A stretch of DNA of 64,000 nt, taken from DATHTC01 sp963746805. Lineage in GTDB: Bacteria; Actinomycetota; Thermoleophilia; Gaiellales; Gaiellaceae. Shown here piece after piece: positions 33,551 to 41,926 of this stretch. Below the pieces are notes generated by a model. The model was not told where the DNA came from. It did no database searches and saw only the letters and a program-made list of their open reading frames with translations. The DNA lies in assembly GCA_963746805.1 (NCBI GenBank), contig CAVVCQ010000008.1, positions 558,001-622,000 of the forward strand. Reading direction: 5' to 3'. A program made the translations under genes and the position numbers. Numbering within the stretch: the stretch's first letter is position 1; every line of letters starts with the position of its first letter.

Positions 33551-35559
33551 GTCACGTCCGCGACGGCGGGCACGGCCCCGGCAGCGGCGCCGCGCTGGAG
33601 CGATTGCCGCCAGCCGAGGAGCAGCGAGTGCACCGCGGCGGCGCCGACGATCGGCTCGTCCGGGACGCGGAGCGTCGCCGGGTGCAGGATGAACGCCTGG
33701 GTCTGCGGGCCGCCGAGGCCGCCGTGGAACGAGATCAGCTCCTCGAAGGCGCAGCCCTCGTCGAGCAGCGGGTCGTAGAAGCTGTTCACGAGGATGTCCG
33801 GCACGTGCGGGAAGGCGTCGGTGCGCCGCAGATGGTCGGCGGCCCGGGGCGAGAAGCTCGCGAGCGGGTCCTCGCCGTCGACACGCTCGTCGTCGAGGTA
33901 GCGCACGCCGCGCGCGCCGAGCGCCATCGCCCCGTGCACCTCGGAGCGGACGAGCAGCACGCCGACGTGCGGGTGGTTGCGGAGGGCCGGGATCAGCAGC
34001 GGGTGCCGCTCGTCGATCTCCTCGAGCGTCAGTCGGCGCGGCTCCTCGAGGAGGTAGACGAGGCCGAGGTTGCCCGAGCCGAGCACGGCGACGTCGTCGC
34101 GCGGGACGGTCTCGCCCGCCTTGCCGGCGTCCGCCGAGGCGCCTGCGGCCTCCTTCAACGCGTGCCCCACCATCGCGTTCGTCTCGTCGCCACCGGCGCC
34201 GACCGCCGCGGCGCTGCCGCGGGAGAGCGAGCGGTCGACGAGGTCGGCGAGCGAGTAACCGTTCCGCTGCTTGAAGGTCGCGCCCTGCGTCTGGCCGTGG
34301 TCGGAGAGAACGACGATCTCGTAGGGCCGTGCCGCGTAGCGGCGGGCACGTTCGATCCGGCCGAACTGCTGGTCGAGCTTCCGCAGGGCCTCGAGCGTGT
34401 CCGACCGCTCGAGCCCGGAGTGGTGCGCCACCTCGTCGTAGCTCGAGAAGGTCGCGTAGATCGCGGGCCGCCCCCGCATCAGGTCCGAGATCACCCCGAA
34501 GACGATCAGGTCGCGGACGATCACGCACATCGCCGCGCGCATGAACGGGTAGATGCCGCCGCGATGGCCGCGCGGCCGGACGTCGCGCCGCGAGCTCCGG
34601 ATCGCCGCCGCCCACTCGAGGATGACCTCGTAGAAGAAGAGGACGAGCACCCGGGTGACGTTGAACCCGTTCGCGAAGAAGGCGCGGTATCCGGGATTCG
34701 AGCGCTTCTCCTCCGAGAGGCGGCTGACGGTCAGGATCAGATGGTCGGCCTCGCCCGAGAGCAGGTTGCCGCGGCTGGCGCCGCCGTCTCGGAGCAGCCC
34801 CACGCCCGTGGAGCGGCGGGCCTCGATCTCGGCGCAGTCGTCCGGCTTCGAGCACGTCATCGTCCGCCCGCTCTCCTTCTCGATCCAGCGGAAGGCGGTG
34901 ATGTCCTCGTTCGAGCCCAGCAGGATCCCGGCCTGGCTCGCCCCGGTCTGCGAGGAGAGGTCGGTCTCCCACTCGGTCAGCTCGTAGCCGCCGTCGGCGA
35001 GCCAGCGCGCCATCACGGGCGCGTTGCCGTCGCGCATCGCCCGCCGCAGCACGGGCAACGCCAGGCCGTCGATCTCGAGGAACACGATCCCCGGCACGTC
35101 GGTGACGACCTGCTCGCCCGTGCGCCGCGCGATCCGCTGCGTCACCCGGAGCATGTACGCCTCGTCGTCGTTCGTCCGGAACAGCGGGTCGAGGATCACG
35201 GACGCGACCGAGGCCACGAACGCCGCGCCGAGGGCCGCCCACCACGAGTCGACGGTGAGGGCCTCGGGGACGAGCTCGGAGACGAGGACGAACATCGCCG
35301 CGTCGAGGACGAGCACGAGCAGGATCCCCGCCACGAGGGTGAAGGGCAGCCGGATTGCCGCCAGGAGCGGCGGGAGGATCGCGTTCAGGACCGCGATGAG
35401 CGCTGCCGCGACGAGCGCCCCGCCGAACCCGTGGATGTGCACTCCGGGCATGACCCAGGCGGCGAAGAGCAGGGCCGCCGCGGACAGCACCCACGCGACG
35501 AGCAGACGGAGGGGACGAATGCGCGGCCGCTCGATCTCGCGGGCGTGAGGGCTGCTCAC
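33547..35559 (-). CDS. Phage-holin-like membrane domain fused to alkaline phosphatase-superfamily phosphodiesterase
   Basis: This protein of 670 residues has two parts. Residues 15-130 carry four membrane segments (LLVAWVLSAAALLFAAWVMPGVHIHGFGG... VLNAILPPLLAAIRLPFTLVAGILLVLVLDAAMFVLVSEL) typical of the mycobacterial-type 4-TM holin family, which is found in many non-phage proteins. From residue 150 there is a type I phosphodiesterase/nucleotide pyrophosphatase domain: FLEIDGLALP (metal Asp), SQTGASQAG (nucleophile Thr region), SSYDEVAHHSG and VLSDHGQTQG (metal ligands). It probably hydrolyses a lipid-linked phosphate ester at the membrane. Both ends overlap neighbouring genes by four bases. 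Confidence 0.85.
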   Translation of the reverse strand: MSSPHAREIERPRIRPLRLLVAWVLSAAALLFAAWVMPGVHIHGFGGALVAAALIAVLNAILPPLLAAIRLPFTLVAGILLVLVLDAAMFVLVSELVPEALTVDSWWAALGAAFVASVASVILDPLFRTNDDEAYMLRVTQRIARRTGEQVVTDVPGIVFLEIDGLALPVLRRAMRDGNAPVMARWLADGGYELTEWETDLSSQTGASQAGILLGSNEDITAFRWIEKESGRTMTCSKPDDCAEIEARRSTGVGLLRDGGASRGNLLSGEADHLILTVSRLSEEKRSNPGYRAFFANGFNVTRVLVLFFYEVILEWAAAIRSSRRDVRPRGHRGGIYPFMRAAMCVIVRDLIVFGVISDLMRGRPAIYATFSSYDEVAHHSGLERSDTLEALRKLDQQFGRIERARRYAARPYEIVVLSDHGQTQGATFKQRNGYSLADLVDRSLSRGSAAAVGAGGDETNAMVGHALKEAAGASADAGKAGETVPRDDVAVLGSGNLGLVYLLEEPRRLTLEEIDERHPLLIPALRNHPHVGVLLVRSEVHGAMALGARGVRYLDDERVDGEDPLASFSPRAADHLRRTDAFPHVPDILVNSFYDPLLDEGCAFEELISFHGGLGGPQTQAFILHPATLRVPDEPIVGAAAVHSLLLGWRQSLQRGAAAGAVPAVADVT

Positions 35560-36725
35560 GGCTCTTCTTCCTCCCCGTGCCGGAACCGCGGCAGCAACCC
35601 GTTGCCGCCGCCTTCGGCCTCCTCCTGCGCGCGCTCCGCCTTCTTCTCCGCCTTCTTCTCGGCGCGCTGGGCCTTCTGCTCGCCGACCTTTGCCTTCGCG
35701 TCGGTGTAGGACTCCCCGACAAGCGTTTTCCCACCCGTCCAGCCGAAGACCGAGACGGTGAGCACGATCGCGAGCAGGACGTTCCACGCGGTCGTGATCA
35801 GCTGCTGCGCGGTGGAGTAGTCGACCGCAGTGCTCTTGGCGACGTCGCAGCACGTGTCGAGCGCGAGGGCGTTCGTCGCCTGCGTGATGCCCACCGCGCC
35901 GGGCGTGACGGAGACGACGTTGGCGAGCGAGCCCGATCCCGTCACCCACATCACGGACTCGAACGTGACCGGGATCGCGAACGCCGCCAGAAAGACCGCG
36001 ATCACGCCGAGCTTGCACGCCCAGGACAGGAACGACGGGAGGAACGCGCGGAGCAGGTACTCCTTCGGGCGGGTGAGGATCGCACCGCCCTGCTTCGCCT
36101 TCTCCCAGAGCTTCTTCAACTGCCGCCAGAAGATGCGAGCGAGGATGACGATCAGGAAGCCGGCGCCTACTGCGATCAGGATCGTCGCGACCGGGTTCTC
36201 GTCGATCTGGCCGAGGCTCACGTCGAACGACCCCGGCACCGACAGGAACAGGTAGAGGTAGACGAACGTGCCGGCGATCGTGAAGAAGATCTTCTGGACG
36301 AGGTACGCGGCGAGTGCGCCGGGGAACGTCGCCGCGGGGATGATGGCGGTGAACATGACCAGGGTGACGAATGTGCCGATGTTCGCGGGCAGGAAGTTGT
36401 TCATCGCCACGCCGACCGCGTAGGCGGTCACGATCGGCCAGAACTCGACCTGGCCGGGATACGCGAAGCGCAGGATCCCGTAGTACGAGAGCCCGGCGAA
36501 GAGCGTCTGGCCCGTCTGCAGCGCGAGCCCCCCGACGATGTAGCCGGTCGGGACGGCCTGGATCTGATCCCAGAGGTCCTTCAGCCAGCCCACGACGTCG
36601 ATCCCGAGCAGGTTCAGGACGACGAGCACCACCGCGATGCCGACGAGCCAAGCGATGACCTTCGTCAGCCGGCGGCGGCGCGAGCGGTCGTGGAACGGGG
36701 TGACGGCGGTGGTGACGGCGCTCAC
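35556..36725 (-). CDS. Flippase-like integral membrane protein (UPF0104/LPG synthase TM type)
   Basis: This protein of 389 residues has eight or so membrane helices. Family motifs are AYAVGVAMNNFLPANIGTFVTLVMF, near the N-terminal third, and GSLANVVSVTPGAVGITQATNALAL (PGxxGxxx) near the end. The C-terminal tail is a highly charged coiled coil rich in Lys, Ala and Glu. The predicted role is transbilayer movement of a lipid-linked substrate. It overlaps the MBL gene upstream and the phosphodiesterase downstream by four bases each. It differs from its operon paralog in carrying the long charged tail. Confidence 0.85.
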   Translation of the reverse strand: MSAVTTAVTPFHDRSRRRRLTKVIAWLVGIAVVLVVLNLLGIDVVGWLKDLWDQIQAVPTGYIVGGLALQTGQTLFAGLSYYGILRFAYPGQVEFWPIVTAYAVGVAMNNFLPANIGTFVTLVMFTAIIPAATFPGALAAYLVQKIFFTIAGTFVYLYLFLSVPGSFDVSLGQIDENPVATILIAVGAGFLIVILARIFWRQLKKLWEKAKQGGAILTRPKEYLLRAFLPSFLSWACKLGVIAVFLAAFAIPVTFESVMWVTGSGSLANVVSVTPGAVGITQATNALALDTCCDVAKSTAVDYSTAQQLITTAWNVLLAIVLTVSVFGWTGGKTLVGESYTDAKAKVGEQKAQRAEKKAEKKAERAQEEAEGGGNGLLPRFRHGEEEEP

Positions 36726-37495
36726 GGCTGCGCCCCTGCCGCGATGGGCGTCTCGAGCTCGAGGGTGCCTCCCACGGGCAGCAGTCTGACGTCGACGTCG
36801 GGCGCCAGCTCGGCCGCGTGCTGCGCGAACGCCTCTGCCGGAGCGCGGAGGGCCTCGTCCGAGCGCCCCAGCCCGTACTGCTTGTACGTGCCCCAGTGGA
36901 TCGGAACCGCCACCCGCGGGCGGAGCAACCGCAGCGCCTCGGCCGCCGTGCGCGGGTCGAGATGGCCCGGCGGGAGGCGCGCGCCCCACCCCGCGATCGG
37001 GAGCAGCGCCACGTCGAGGCCCGGGGCGAGCTCGCTCATCCCGTCGAAGAGATCCGTGTCGCCGGCGAACCAGATCCGGGCAGAGCCGGAGACCAGGTAG
37101 CCGACCGCCGGCCGGTCGAGGCTGAACGGGGTCCGCTTTCCGCTGTGCTCGGCCTCGGTCGCCGCCACGGTGACTGCACCGATGTCGAGCTCCTCCCCGA
37201 CGCCGAGCTGCGTGATCCGGGTGAACCCTCGGCGGCGCAGCAGGCGGGTCGAGCCGGCGGGGAGCACGACCTGGACGGACCGGCCGAGGCGCAGGAGCGA
37301 GGGCACGTCGAGGTGGTCGTAGTGGAGATGCGACACCAGCACGGCGTCGACGCCGACGAGCGACCGCGTGTCGACCCGAGCGCCCACGCGACGGAGGTGC
37401 GCGAGACGGGCGCGGAGCACCGGATCGGTGACAAGCCGGACGCCGTCCAGCTCGAGCAGGACGGTGCTGTGCCCGATCCACGTGATCCGCAACAC
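36722..37495 (-). CDS. MBL-fold metallohydrolase (UlaG/NAPE-PLD-like)
   Basis: This metallo-beta-lactamase-fold protein has 257 residues. It opens with ITWIGHSTVLLELDGVRLVTDPVL, then has SHLHYDHLDVPSL (HxHxDH), FAGDTDLFDGM (second-shell Asp) and IHWGTYKQYGLG with the last His. Relatives include UlaG lactonase and N-acyl-phosphatidylethanolamine phospholipase D. As first gene of an envelope operon, a phospholipid-directed role is attractive but unproven. GTG at 37495 is chosen because it immediately precedes the first beta strand. The open frame upstream is low-complexity and crosses the shared promoter region. Confidence 0.85.
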   Translation of the reverse strand: MLRITWIGHSTVLLELDGVRLVTDPVLRARLAHLRRVGARVDTRSLVGVDAVLVSHLHYDHLDVPSLLRLGRSVQVVLPAGSTRLLRRRGFTRITQLGVGEELDIGAVTVAATEAEHSGKRTPFSLDRPAVGYLVSGSARIWFAGDTDLFDGMSELAPGLDVALLPIAGWGARLPPGHLDPRTAAEALRLLRPRVAVPIHWGTYKQYGLGRSDEALRAPAEAFAQHAAELAPDVDVRLLPVGGTLELETPIAAGAQP

Positions 37496-37586
37496 ACCGC
37501 GTTCCGGCCTCCTCGTCTCGTCTCCGGGCACCGCATCCTCGACCTGTCGCGACAAGGGAATCGAATCCGATGCGGGGCCGGGCGGC

Positions 37587-37632
37587 GTCACCCCGATGGA
37601 ATGAACCACTCCGGGCCCGGAGGCGCAACTCT
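37587..37632 (+). promoter_or_regulatory. Dyad-regulon promoter for SulP (and probably the divergent envelope operon)
   Basis: The 20-mer GTCACCCCGATGGAATGAAC (37587-37606) is the most degenerate copy of the dyad. AACTCT (37627-37632) lies exactly 20 bases downstream and eight bases before the SulP ATG. Reading the other way, ATTCGAT lies about 20 bases beyond the dyad towards the MBL gene, so one site may drive both. Confidence 0.5.
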
Positions 37633-37640
37633 GCAAAGCG

Positions 37641-39395
37641 ATGGCGCGCGACGACGAGCACGCGCAGGAGCGCGAGAACGCGTACGGCTCGGCTCCCGTG
37701 TTCCAGCCGGCACAGCGCGAGCCGCTGCTCGTCCGCACCGTCCCGGTCGCAGGGGAGGTTCCGCGGTACAGGCTCGGCAGCGCCCGCCGCGACCTGCTCG
37801 CCGGGGTGACGGTGACGGCGCTCGCACTGCCGTCGGCGATGGCCTACGGCGAGCTGGCCGGGCTCTCGCCGGTCAACGGCCTGTACGCGCTGCTCCTCCC
37901 GACGATCGCCTACGTGCTGCTCGGCTCCTCGCGGCGGCTCGTGATCGGCCCGGAGGGGTCGGTGTCGACGCTCGTCGCCGCCTCGGTGCTGCCGCTCGCC
38001 GTCGCGGGCAGCGAGGAGGCGGTCGAGCTGGCGTCGCTGCTCGCCCTGCTCGTCGCCGTCTGCTTCCTGATCGCGCGGGCGCTCGGGCTCGGCTGGATCG
38101 CCGACTACCTCTCCCGCCCGGTGCTGATCGGCTACCTGCACGGCGTGGCGATCGTGCTCGTGATCTCGCAGCTGGGGAAGCTGCTCGGCGTCCCGGTCGA
38201 CGCGACCGAGCCGCTGCAGAAACTCGGCGAGGTCGCTCGGGAGCTGGGCGACGTGAGCGGCACGACGATGGCGCTGAGCGCCGTCACGCTGACCGCGCTC
38301 CTCGTCCTGCGCCGCTTCATGCCGGCGCTCCCCGGCGCGCTGCTCGTGGTCGTGGGCGCGATCGGCGCCTCGTGGGCGCTCGACTTCGCCGAGCACGGGA
38401 TCGCGACCGTCGGCCCGGTGGCCGGCGGACTGCCGCGGCCGAGCATCCCGACGCCGCCGCTCGGCGACGTGCTCCAGCTCGTGCCGGCGGCGCTCGGCGT
38501 CTTCCTCGTCTCGTTCGCCGACGAGATCCTCACCGCGCGCGCCTTCGCGGGCAAGCGCGGCGAGCACGTGCGTGCCTCGCAGGAGCTGTTCGTGATGGGC
38601 GCGGCGAACGCCGCCGCCGGCTTCACGCAGGGATTCTCGATCGGCGCCAGCGGCGCCCGGACCGCCGTGAACGAGGCGATGGGCGCACGCACGCAGATCG
38701 CCGGGCTGTTCGCGGCGAGCACGGTCGTCGTCGTCCTGCTCTTCCTGACCGAGCCTGTGCAGTACCTGCCGACCGCGGTGCTCGGCGCCGTGCTCGTCTC
38801 GGCCGCGATCAACATCGCCGACCCGGCCGCCTGGCGGACGCTGGCCGCGATCGACCGGGTCGAGGTCGCGATCGCCGGCGTCACCGTCACCTGCGTCGTG
38901 GTCTTCGGCGTGCTCGAGGCGCTCGTCGTCGCCGTCGGCCTCTCGATCATCGACACCGTCCGCCGCAGCGCTCGCCCCTACGACGCGGTGCTCGGCTGGG
39001 TGCCGAAGCTCGAGGGCTACCGCGACGTCTCCCTCCACCCGTCGGCGGAGGTGACGCCGGGCGTCGTCGTCTACCGCCTCGACGACCGGCTCTTCTTCGC
39101 CAACGCCGGCTACGTGAAGGGCCGCGTCCGCGAGGCCATCCGCGCCGCGCCCACCGAGACGTCCTGGCTCGTGTTCGACGCGGAGGCGGTCAACCACGTC
39201 GACTCGACCGGGATCGAGGCGCTCACCGAGCTCGCCAGCGACCTGCGCGGCGAGGGGGTGACACTCGCGGTCGCGCGCCTGCGGTCGCGGATGCTGCCGG
39301 ACTTCGAGGCGGCCGGCGCCGTCGACGAGATCGGCCGCGACCGCTTCTACCCCAGCGTCAGGCTCGCGGTCGCGGGCTTCGCGGCGGAGCGCTAG
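37641..39395 (+). CDS. SulP/SLC26-family anion transporter with STAS domain
   Basis: This protein of 584 residues has a cytoplasmic N terminus and the sulfate-permease membrane domain: LGSARRDLLAGVTVTALALPSAMAYGELAGLSPVNGLYALLLPTIA is the family signature, and FTQGFSIGASGARTAVNEAMGA lies in the middle. The C-terminal STAS domain begins near residue 470 (VVVYRLDDRLFFANAGYVKGRVREAI) and contains FDAEAVNHVDSTGIEALTEL. Substrates in the family are sulfate, bicarbonate and other anions; none can be chosen here. A dyad promoter lies directly upstream. The stop shares CTAG with the convergent ZIP gene. Confidence 0.93.
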   Translation: MARDDEHAQERENAYGSAPVFQPAQREPLLVRTVPVAGEVPRYRLGSARRDLLAGVTVTALALPSAMAYGELAGLSPVNGLYALLLPTIAYVLLGSSRRLVIGPEGSVSTLVAASVLPLAVAGSEEAVELASLLALLVAVCFLIARALGLGWIADYLSRPVLIGYLHGVAIVLVISQLGKLLGVPVDATEPLQKLGEVARELGDVSGTTMALSAVTLTALLVLRRFMPALPGALLVVVGAIGASWALDFAEHGIATVGPVAGGLPRPSIPTPPLGDVLQLVPAALGVFLVSFADEILTARAFAGKRGEHVRASQELFVMGAANAAAGFTQGFSIGASGARTAVNEAMGARTQIAGLFAASTVVVVLLFLTEPVQYLPTAVLGAVLVSAAINIADPAAWRTLAAIDRVEVAIAGVTVTCVVVFGVLEALVVAVGLSIIDTVRRSARPYDAVLGWVPKLEGYRDVSLHPSAEVTPGVVVYRLDDRLFFANAGYVKGRVREAIRAAPTETSWLVFDAEAVNHVDSTGIEALTELASDLRGEGVTLAVARLRSRMLPDFEAAGAVDEIGRDRFYPSVRLAVAGFAAER

Positions 39396-40141
39396 GCGGC
39401 GTTCTCGAGCACGACGATCCAGAGGGCGACGGCGAACCCCATCGTGGTCAGCAGGCCGACGGCCTTGCCGCCGTACGCAAAGGCCTCCGGGATCATCGTG
39501 TCCGCCAGCATCGTCAGCACCGCGCCGGCGGCGAAGGCCAGCATGCCGGCGACGACCGTGTCCGAGGCGGTGTCGAAGAGGCCGTAGCCGGCGAGCGACG
39601 CGAGCGCGCTCACGACGATGATCACGAGCCAGAGGCCGATCGTCCACCGGCGCGAGCGGCCGCTGCGCTCGAACCCGGTCGTCGCAGCCATCGACTCCGG
39701 CAGGTTCGAGAGGAAGACTGCGACGAGCATCGCCGCGCTCACGCCCTCGCCGCCGAGCAGCGAGAGCCCGATCGTGACCGACTCCGGGATCCCGTCGAGC
39801 ACGATCCCCAGCGTGAGCGGGAGCGCCGACCCGCCCGCCTCCTGGTGGGAGCGCTTGCGGTCGGCGCCGCCCATTCGGTCGATCCACCAGTCGCCGACGA
39901 AGAACGTCAGCGCTCCGAGCGCGAGCCCACCTCCGACGGCCAGCCGCCCGCCCTGGTCGGAGCCCACGCGCTCGACGGCCTCGGCCGCCAGCTCGAACGC
40001 GACGGCGCTGATGAGGACGCCGGCGCCGAACGCCATCACGAGGCCGAGCGCGCGCTGCGAGATCGGCCGCCACATCACGATGAGGCCGCCGAGGAGGAGC
40101 GAGGACGCTGCGACCCCGCCCCAAACGAACGCCTCCGTCAC
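39392..40141 (-). CDS. ZIP-family metal transporter
   Basis: This protein of 249 residues has eight membrane segments. The two metal-site helices read LGIVLDGIPESVTIGLSLLG and VFLSNLPESMAATTGF, variants of the ZIP HNFPEG/HNIPEG motifs in which the first His is replaced by Asp or Ser. This suggests either different metal preference or a GufA-like subfamily. It presumably moves zinc or another divalent cation across the inner membrane. The GTG at 40141 overlaps the stop of the amidotransferase gene by four bases. Confidence 0.8.
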   Translation of the reverse strand: MTEAFVWGGVAASSLLLGGLIVMWRPISQRALGLVMAFGAGVLISAVAFELAAEAVERVGSDQGGRLAVGGGLALGALTFFVGDWWIDRMGGADRKRSHQEAGGSALPLTLGIVLDGIPESVTIGLSLLGGEGVSAAMLVAVFLSNLPESMAATTGFERSGRSRRWTIGLWLVIIVVSALASLAGYGLFDTASDTVVAGMLAFAAGAVLTMLADTMIPEAFAYGGKAVGLLTTMGFAVALWIVVLENAA

Positions 40142-40986
40142 ACGCGGGCCGCGGCTCCGCGACGGGGCGTGAACGTCCGCAGCTCGTCCTGGCCGGGCTG
40201 CACGATCCCGATCGACGACTCGGGGACGGCGTTCCACACGCCCTCCAGGTCCCCGAGCGGCTCCGAGACCACCGCGCGGGCCTCGTCCGAGAGCTGCTGG
40301 ATCCGGTCGTCGTCGGCGTACCGCTGCTTGAGCGCGCCGGCGTCCGTGCTGAAGTAGAGCGTCCGCGACTCGCCCTCGCTGGAGTAGCGGGCGGCGATGA
40401 TGCGGACGCCGTCGGTCGCCGCCACGGTCATCTGGATCGGATGCTCGACCCCGTGCGCCTCCCCGACGTCCTCGACGAGCCCGACCATCCGCTCGAGCGC
40501 GGTGACGGCATCGTCCTCGAGCCCGAACGTGAGCGCGAGCAGGAAGAGCACCTCGGAGTCGGCGGAGCCCTCCATGGCGGGGATGAGCTCGGGATCGATC
40601 GCGAGCAGCAGGTCGTACCGCACCCGCGGGAACTCCCGGACGGCCCCGTTGTGCATGAACAGCCAGCGTCCGTGGCGGAAGGGATGCGTGTTCGTCTCCT
40701 GAACGGCCGTCCCCGTCGAGGCACGGATGTGCGAGAAGAACAGGGGCGACGACACGTGGGACGCCAGCTCGCGCAGGTTCCGGTCGTTCCACGCCGGATG
40801 CACGCTCCGGTACAGGGCCGGCTCCGGGCGCACGCCGTCGTACCAGCCGACGCCGAAGCCGTCGCCGTTCGTCGTCGTCGCCCCGAGGCGCGAGTGGAGG
40901 CTCTGGTCGATCAGCGAGTACTTCCGCTGGACGATGAGCGCCTCGAGCGGGATCGGGTCCCCGGAGTAGGCGAGCCATCTGCACAT
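40138..40986 (-). CDS. Class II glutamine amidotransferase (EgtC/YafJ-like)
   Basis: This protein of 282 residues begins MCRWLAYSG, so after Met removal Cys becomes the N-terminal nucleophile of an Ntn hydrolase. Other family motifs are NGDGFGVGWYD, FFSHIRASTGTAVQETNTHPFRHGRWLFMHNGAV (glutamine-binding) and SADSEVLFLLAL. EgtC members act on gamma-glutamyl amides; the substrate here is unknown because no ergothioneine genes adjoin it. It is first in a two-gene unit with the ZIP gene and is driven by the minus-strand arm of the bidirectional dyad at 41046-41066. Confidence 0.92.
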   Translation of the reverse strand: MCRWLAYSGDPIPLEALIVQRKYSLIDQSLHSRLGATTTNGDGFGVGWYDGVRPEPALYRSVHPAWNDRNLRELASHVSSPLFFSHIRASTGTAVQETNTHPFRHGRWLFMHNGAVREFPRVRYDLLLAIDPELIPAMEGSADSEVLFLLALTFGLEDDAVTALERMVGLVEDVGEAHGVEHPIQMTVAATDGVRIIAARYSSEGESRTLYFSTDAGALKQRYADDDRIQQLSDEARAVVSEPLGDLEGVWNAVPESSIGIVQPGQDELRTFTPRRGAAARV

Positions 40987-41019
40987 GGACGAACGCTCCC
41001 TTCGGTCGAGGCCTCTGCG

Positions 41020-41065
41020 ATCGTCGGCAGCGAGAGCGGCGCGCGCATCATCCGGTGTGGACGAT
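41020..41065 (-). promoter_or_regulatory. Dyad-regulon promoter, minus-strand arm, for the amidotransferase-ZIP unit
   Basis: The 20-mer ATCGTCCACACCGGATGATG (41065-41046, minus strand) fits the dyad, and GACGAT (41025-41020) lies exactly 20 bases downstream. The same DNA serves the plus-strand promoter at 41047. Confidence 0.6.
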
Positions 41066-41092
41066 GCCCCGGCGCACGGCGTGATTGACTCT
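41047..41092 (+). promoter_or_regulatory. Dyad-regulon promoter, plus-strand arm, for the DUF6325 operon
   Basis: The 20-mer ATCATCCGGTGTGGACGATG (41047-41066) fits TCRYCC-N5-GGRYGA. GACTCT (41087-41092) lies exactly 20 bases downstream. A leader of about 42 bases ends in the ribosome site GAGGAGG. Confidence 0.6.
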
Positions 41093-41140
41093 CACCTCGA
41101 CAGCCGTCGCACGACAGCGCACGCCCGAGGAGGCACGCAC

Positions 41141-41590
41141 ATGAGCGAAACCGACATCGAGCTGGGCCCCATCGACTGGGTCATCGTCGAGTGGCCGCCC
41201 GGCACGGAGCCGAACGGCAAGGGCCTGGACATGATCGTCGACCTGACCGAGCGCGGGATCATCCGCGTCCTCGACATCGCCTTCGTCCGCAAGAACGAGG
41301 ACGGGTCGATCTCGGGCGGCGCGATCGGCGACTTCGACGCCGACGGGACCCTCGACCTCGCGCTGTTCGAGGGCGCGTCGTCGGGCGTGCTCGGCCAGGA
41401 GGACTACGACGAGGCCGGAACGGCCATCGAGCCGGGCGGCTCGGCGGCGATCCTCGTGTACGAGAACACGTGGGCGGCGCCGTTCGCCACGAATCTCCGC
41501 AAGACCGGCGCGCGTCTCGTCGACAGCGGGCGCATTCCGATCAACGAGTTCATCGCCGCGCTCGACGAGCTCGAAGCGGCAGAGGCCTGA
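41141..41590 (+). CDS. DUF6325 family protein
   Basis: This protein of 149 residues matches the DUF6325 (DUF1269-related) layout: IDWVIVEWPPGTEPNGKGLDMIVDLTERGIIRVLDIAFVRKNEDGS, a Gly/Asp-rich middle and PGGSAAILVYENTWAAPFATNLRKTGARLVDSGRIP. It is soluble and acidic; the family has no known function. A paralog lies at 51856. It is first in a four-gene unit with a SHOCT protein and two membrane proteins, under the dyad promoter at 41047, and has a good ribosome site. Confidence 0.85.
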   Translation: MSETDIELGPIDWVIVEWPPGTEPNGKGLDMIVDLTERGIIRVLDIAFVRKNEDGSISGGAIGDFDADGTLDLALFEGASSGVLGQEDYDEAGTAIEPGGSAAILVYENTWAAPFATNLRKTGARLVDSGRIPINEFIAALDELEAAEA

Positions 41591-41614
41591 CACCAGCCAC
41601 CGAAGGAGCGAAAC

Positions 41615-41896
41615 ATGCCACTCGTACGCATGGCGGCCCGCACGGCCGTCGTCGCCGGAACGGCGACCGCGGTCTCGGGACGCGTCGCGCGGCGCCAGGA
41701 GAACAAGTGGGCCGAGCAGGAGGCTGCCCAGCAGCCGCAGTACCAGGAGGCTCCGCCGCAGCAGGCACCGCCGCCTGCTGCGCCCTCGACCGACGACAAG
41801 CTCGACCAGCTGAAGCAGCTCGGCGAGCTGAAGACCGCAGGCGTCCTCACCGATGCCGAGTTCGAGGCGCAGAAGGCGAAGATCCTCGCCGGCTGA
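41615..41896 (+). CDS. SHOCT-domain protein with Gln/Pro-rich linker
   Basis: This protein of 93 residues opens MPLVRMAARTAVVAGTATAVSGRVARRQ, a weakly hydrophobic basic segment shared with the paralog at 51659. A linker rich in Gln and Pro follows, and the SHOCT domain closes it (KLDQLKQLGELKTAGVLTDAEFEAQKAKILAG). A ribosome site (GAAGGAG) precedes the ATG. SHOCT modules mediate oligomerisation; the linked DUF6325 protein may be the partner because both loci in the window keep the two together. Confidence 0.88.
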   Translation: MPLVRMAARTAVVAGTATAVSGRVARRQENKWAEQEAAQQPQYQEAPPQQAPPPAAPSTDDKLDQLKQLGELKTAGVLTDAEFEAQKAKILAG

Positions 41897-41926
41897 TCCG
41901 TCGGCAGAACGGCGAGGAGGGATCTC

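Noticed and set aside
35556..40124. Very long open frame on the minus strand running through the flippase-like gene into SulP and ZIP
   Set aside because: Beyond 36725 it is a low-complexity antisense shadow of genes with clear domains; high GC makes long spurious frames common here.
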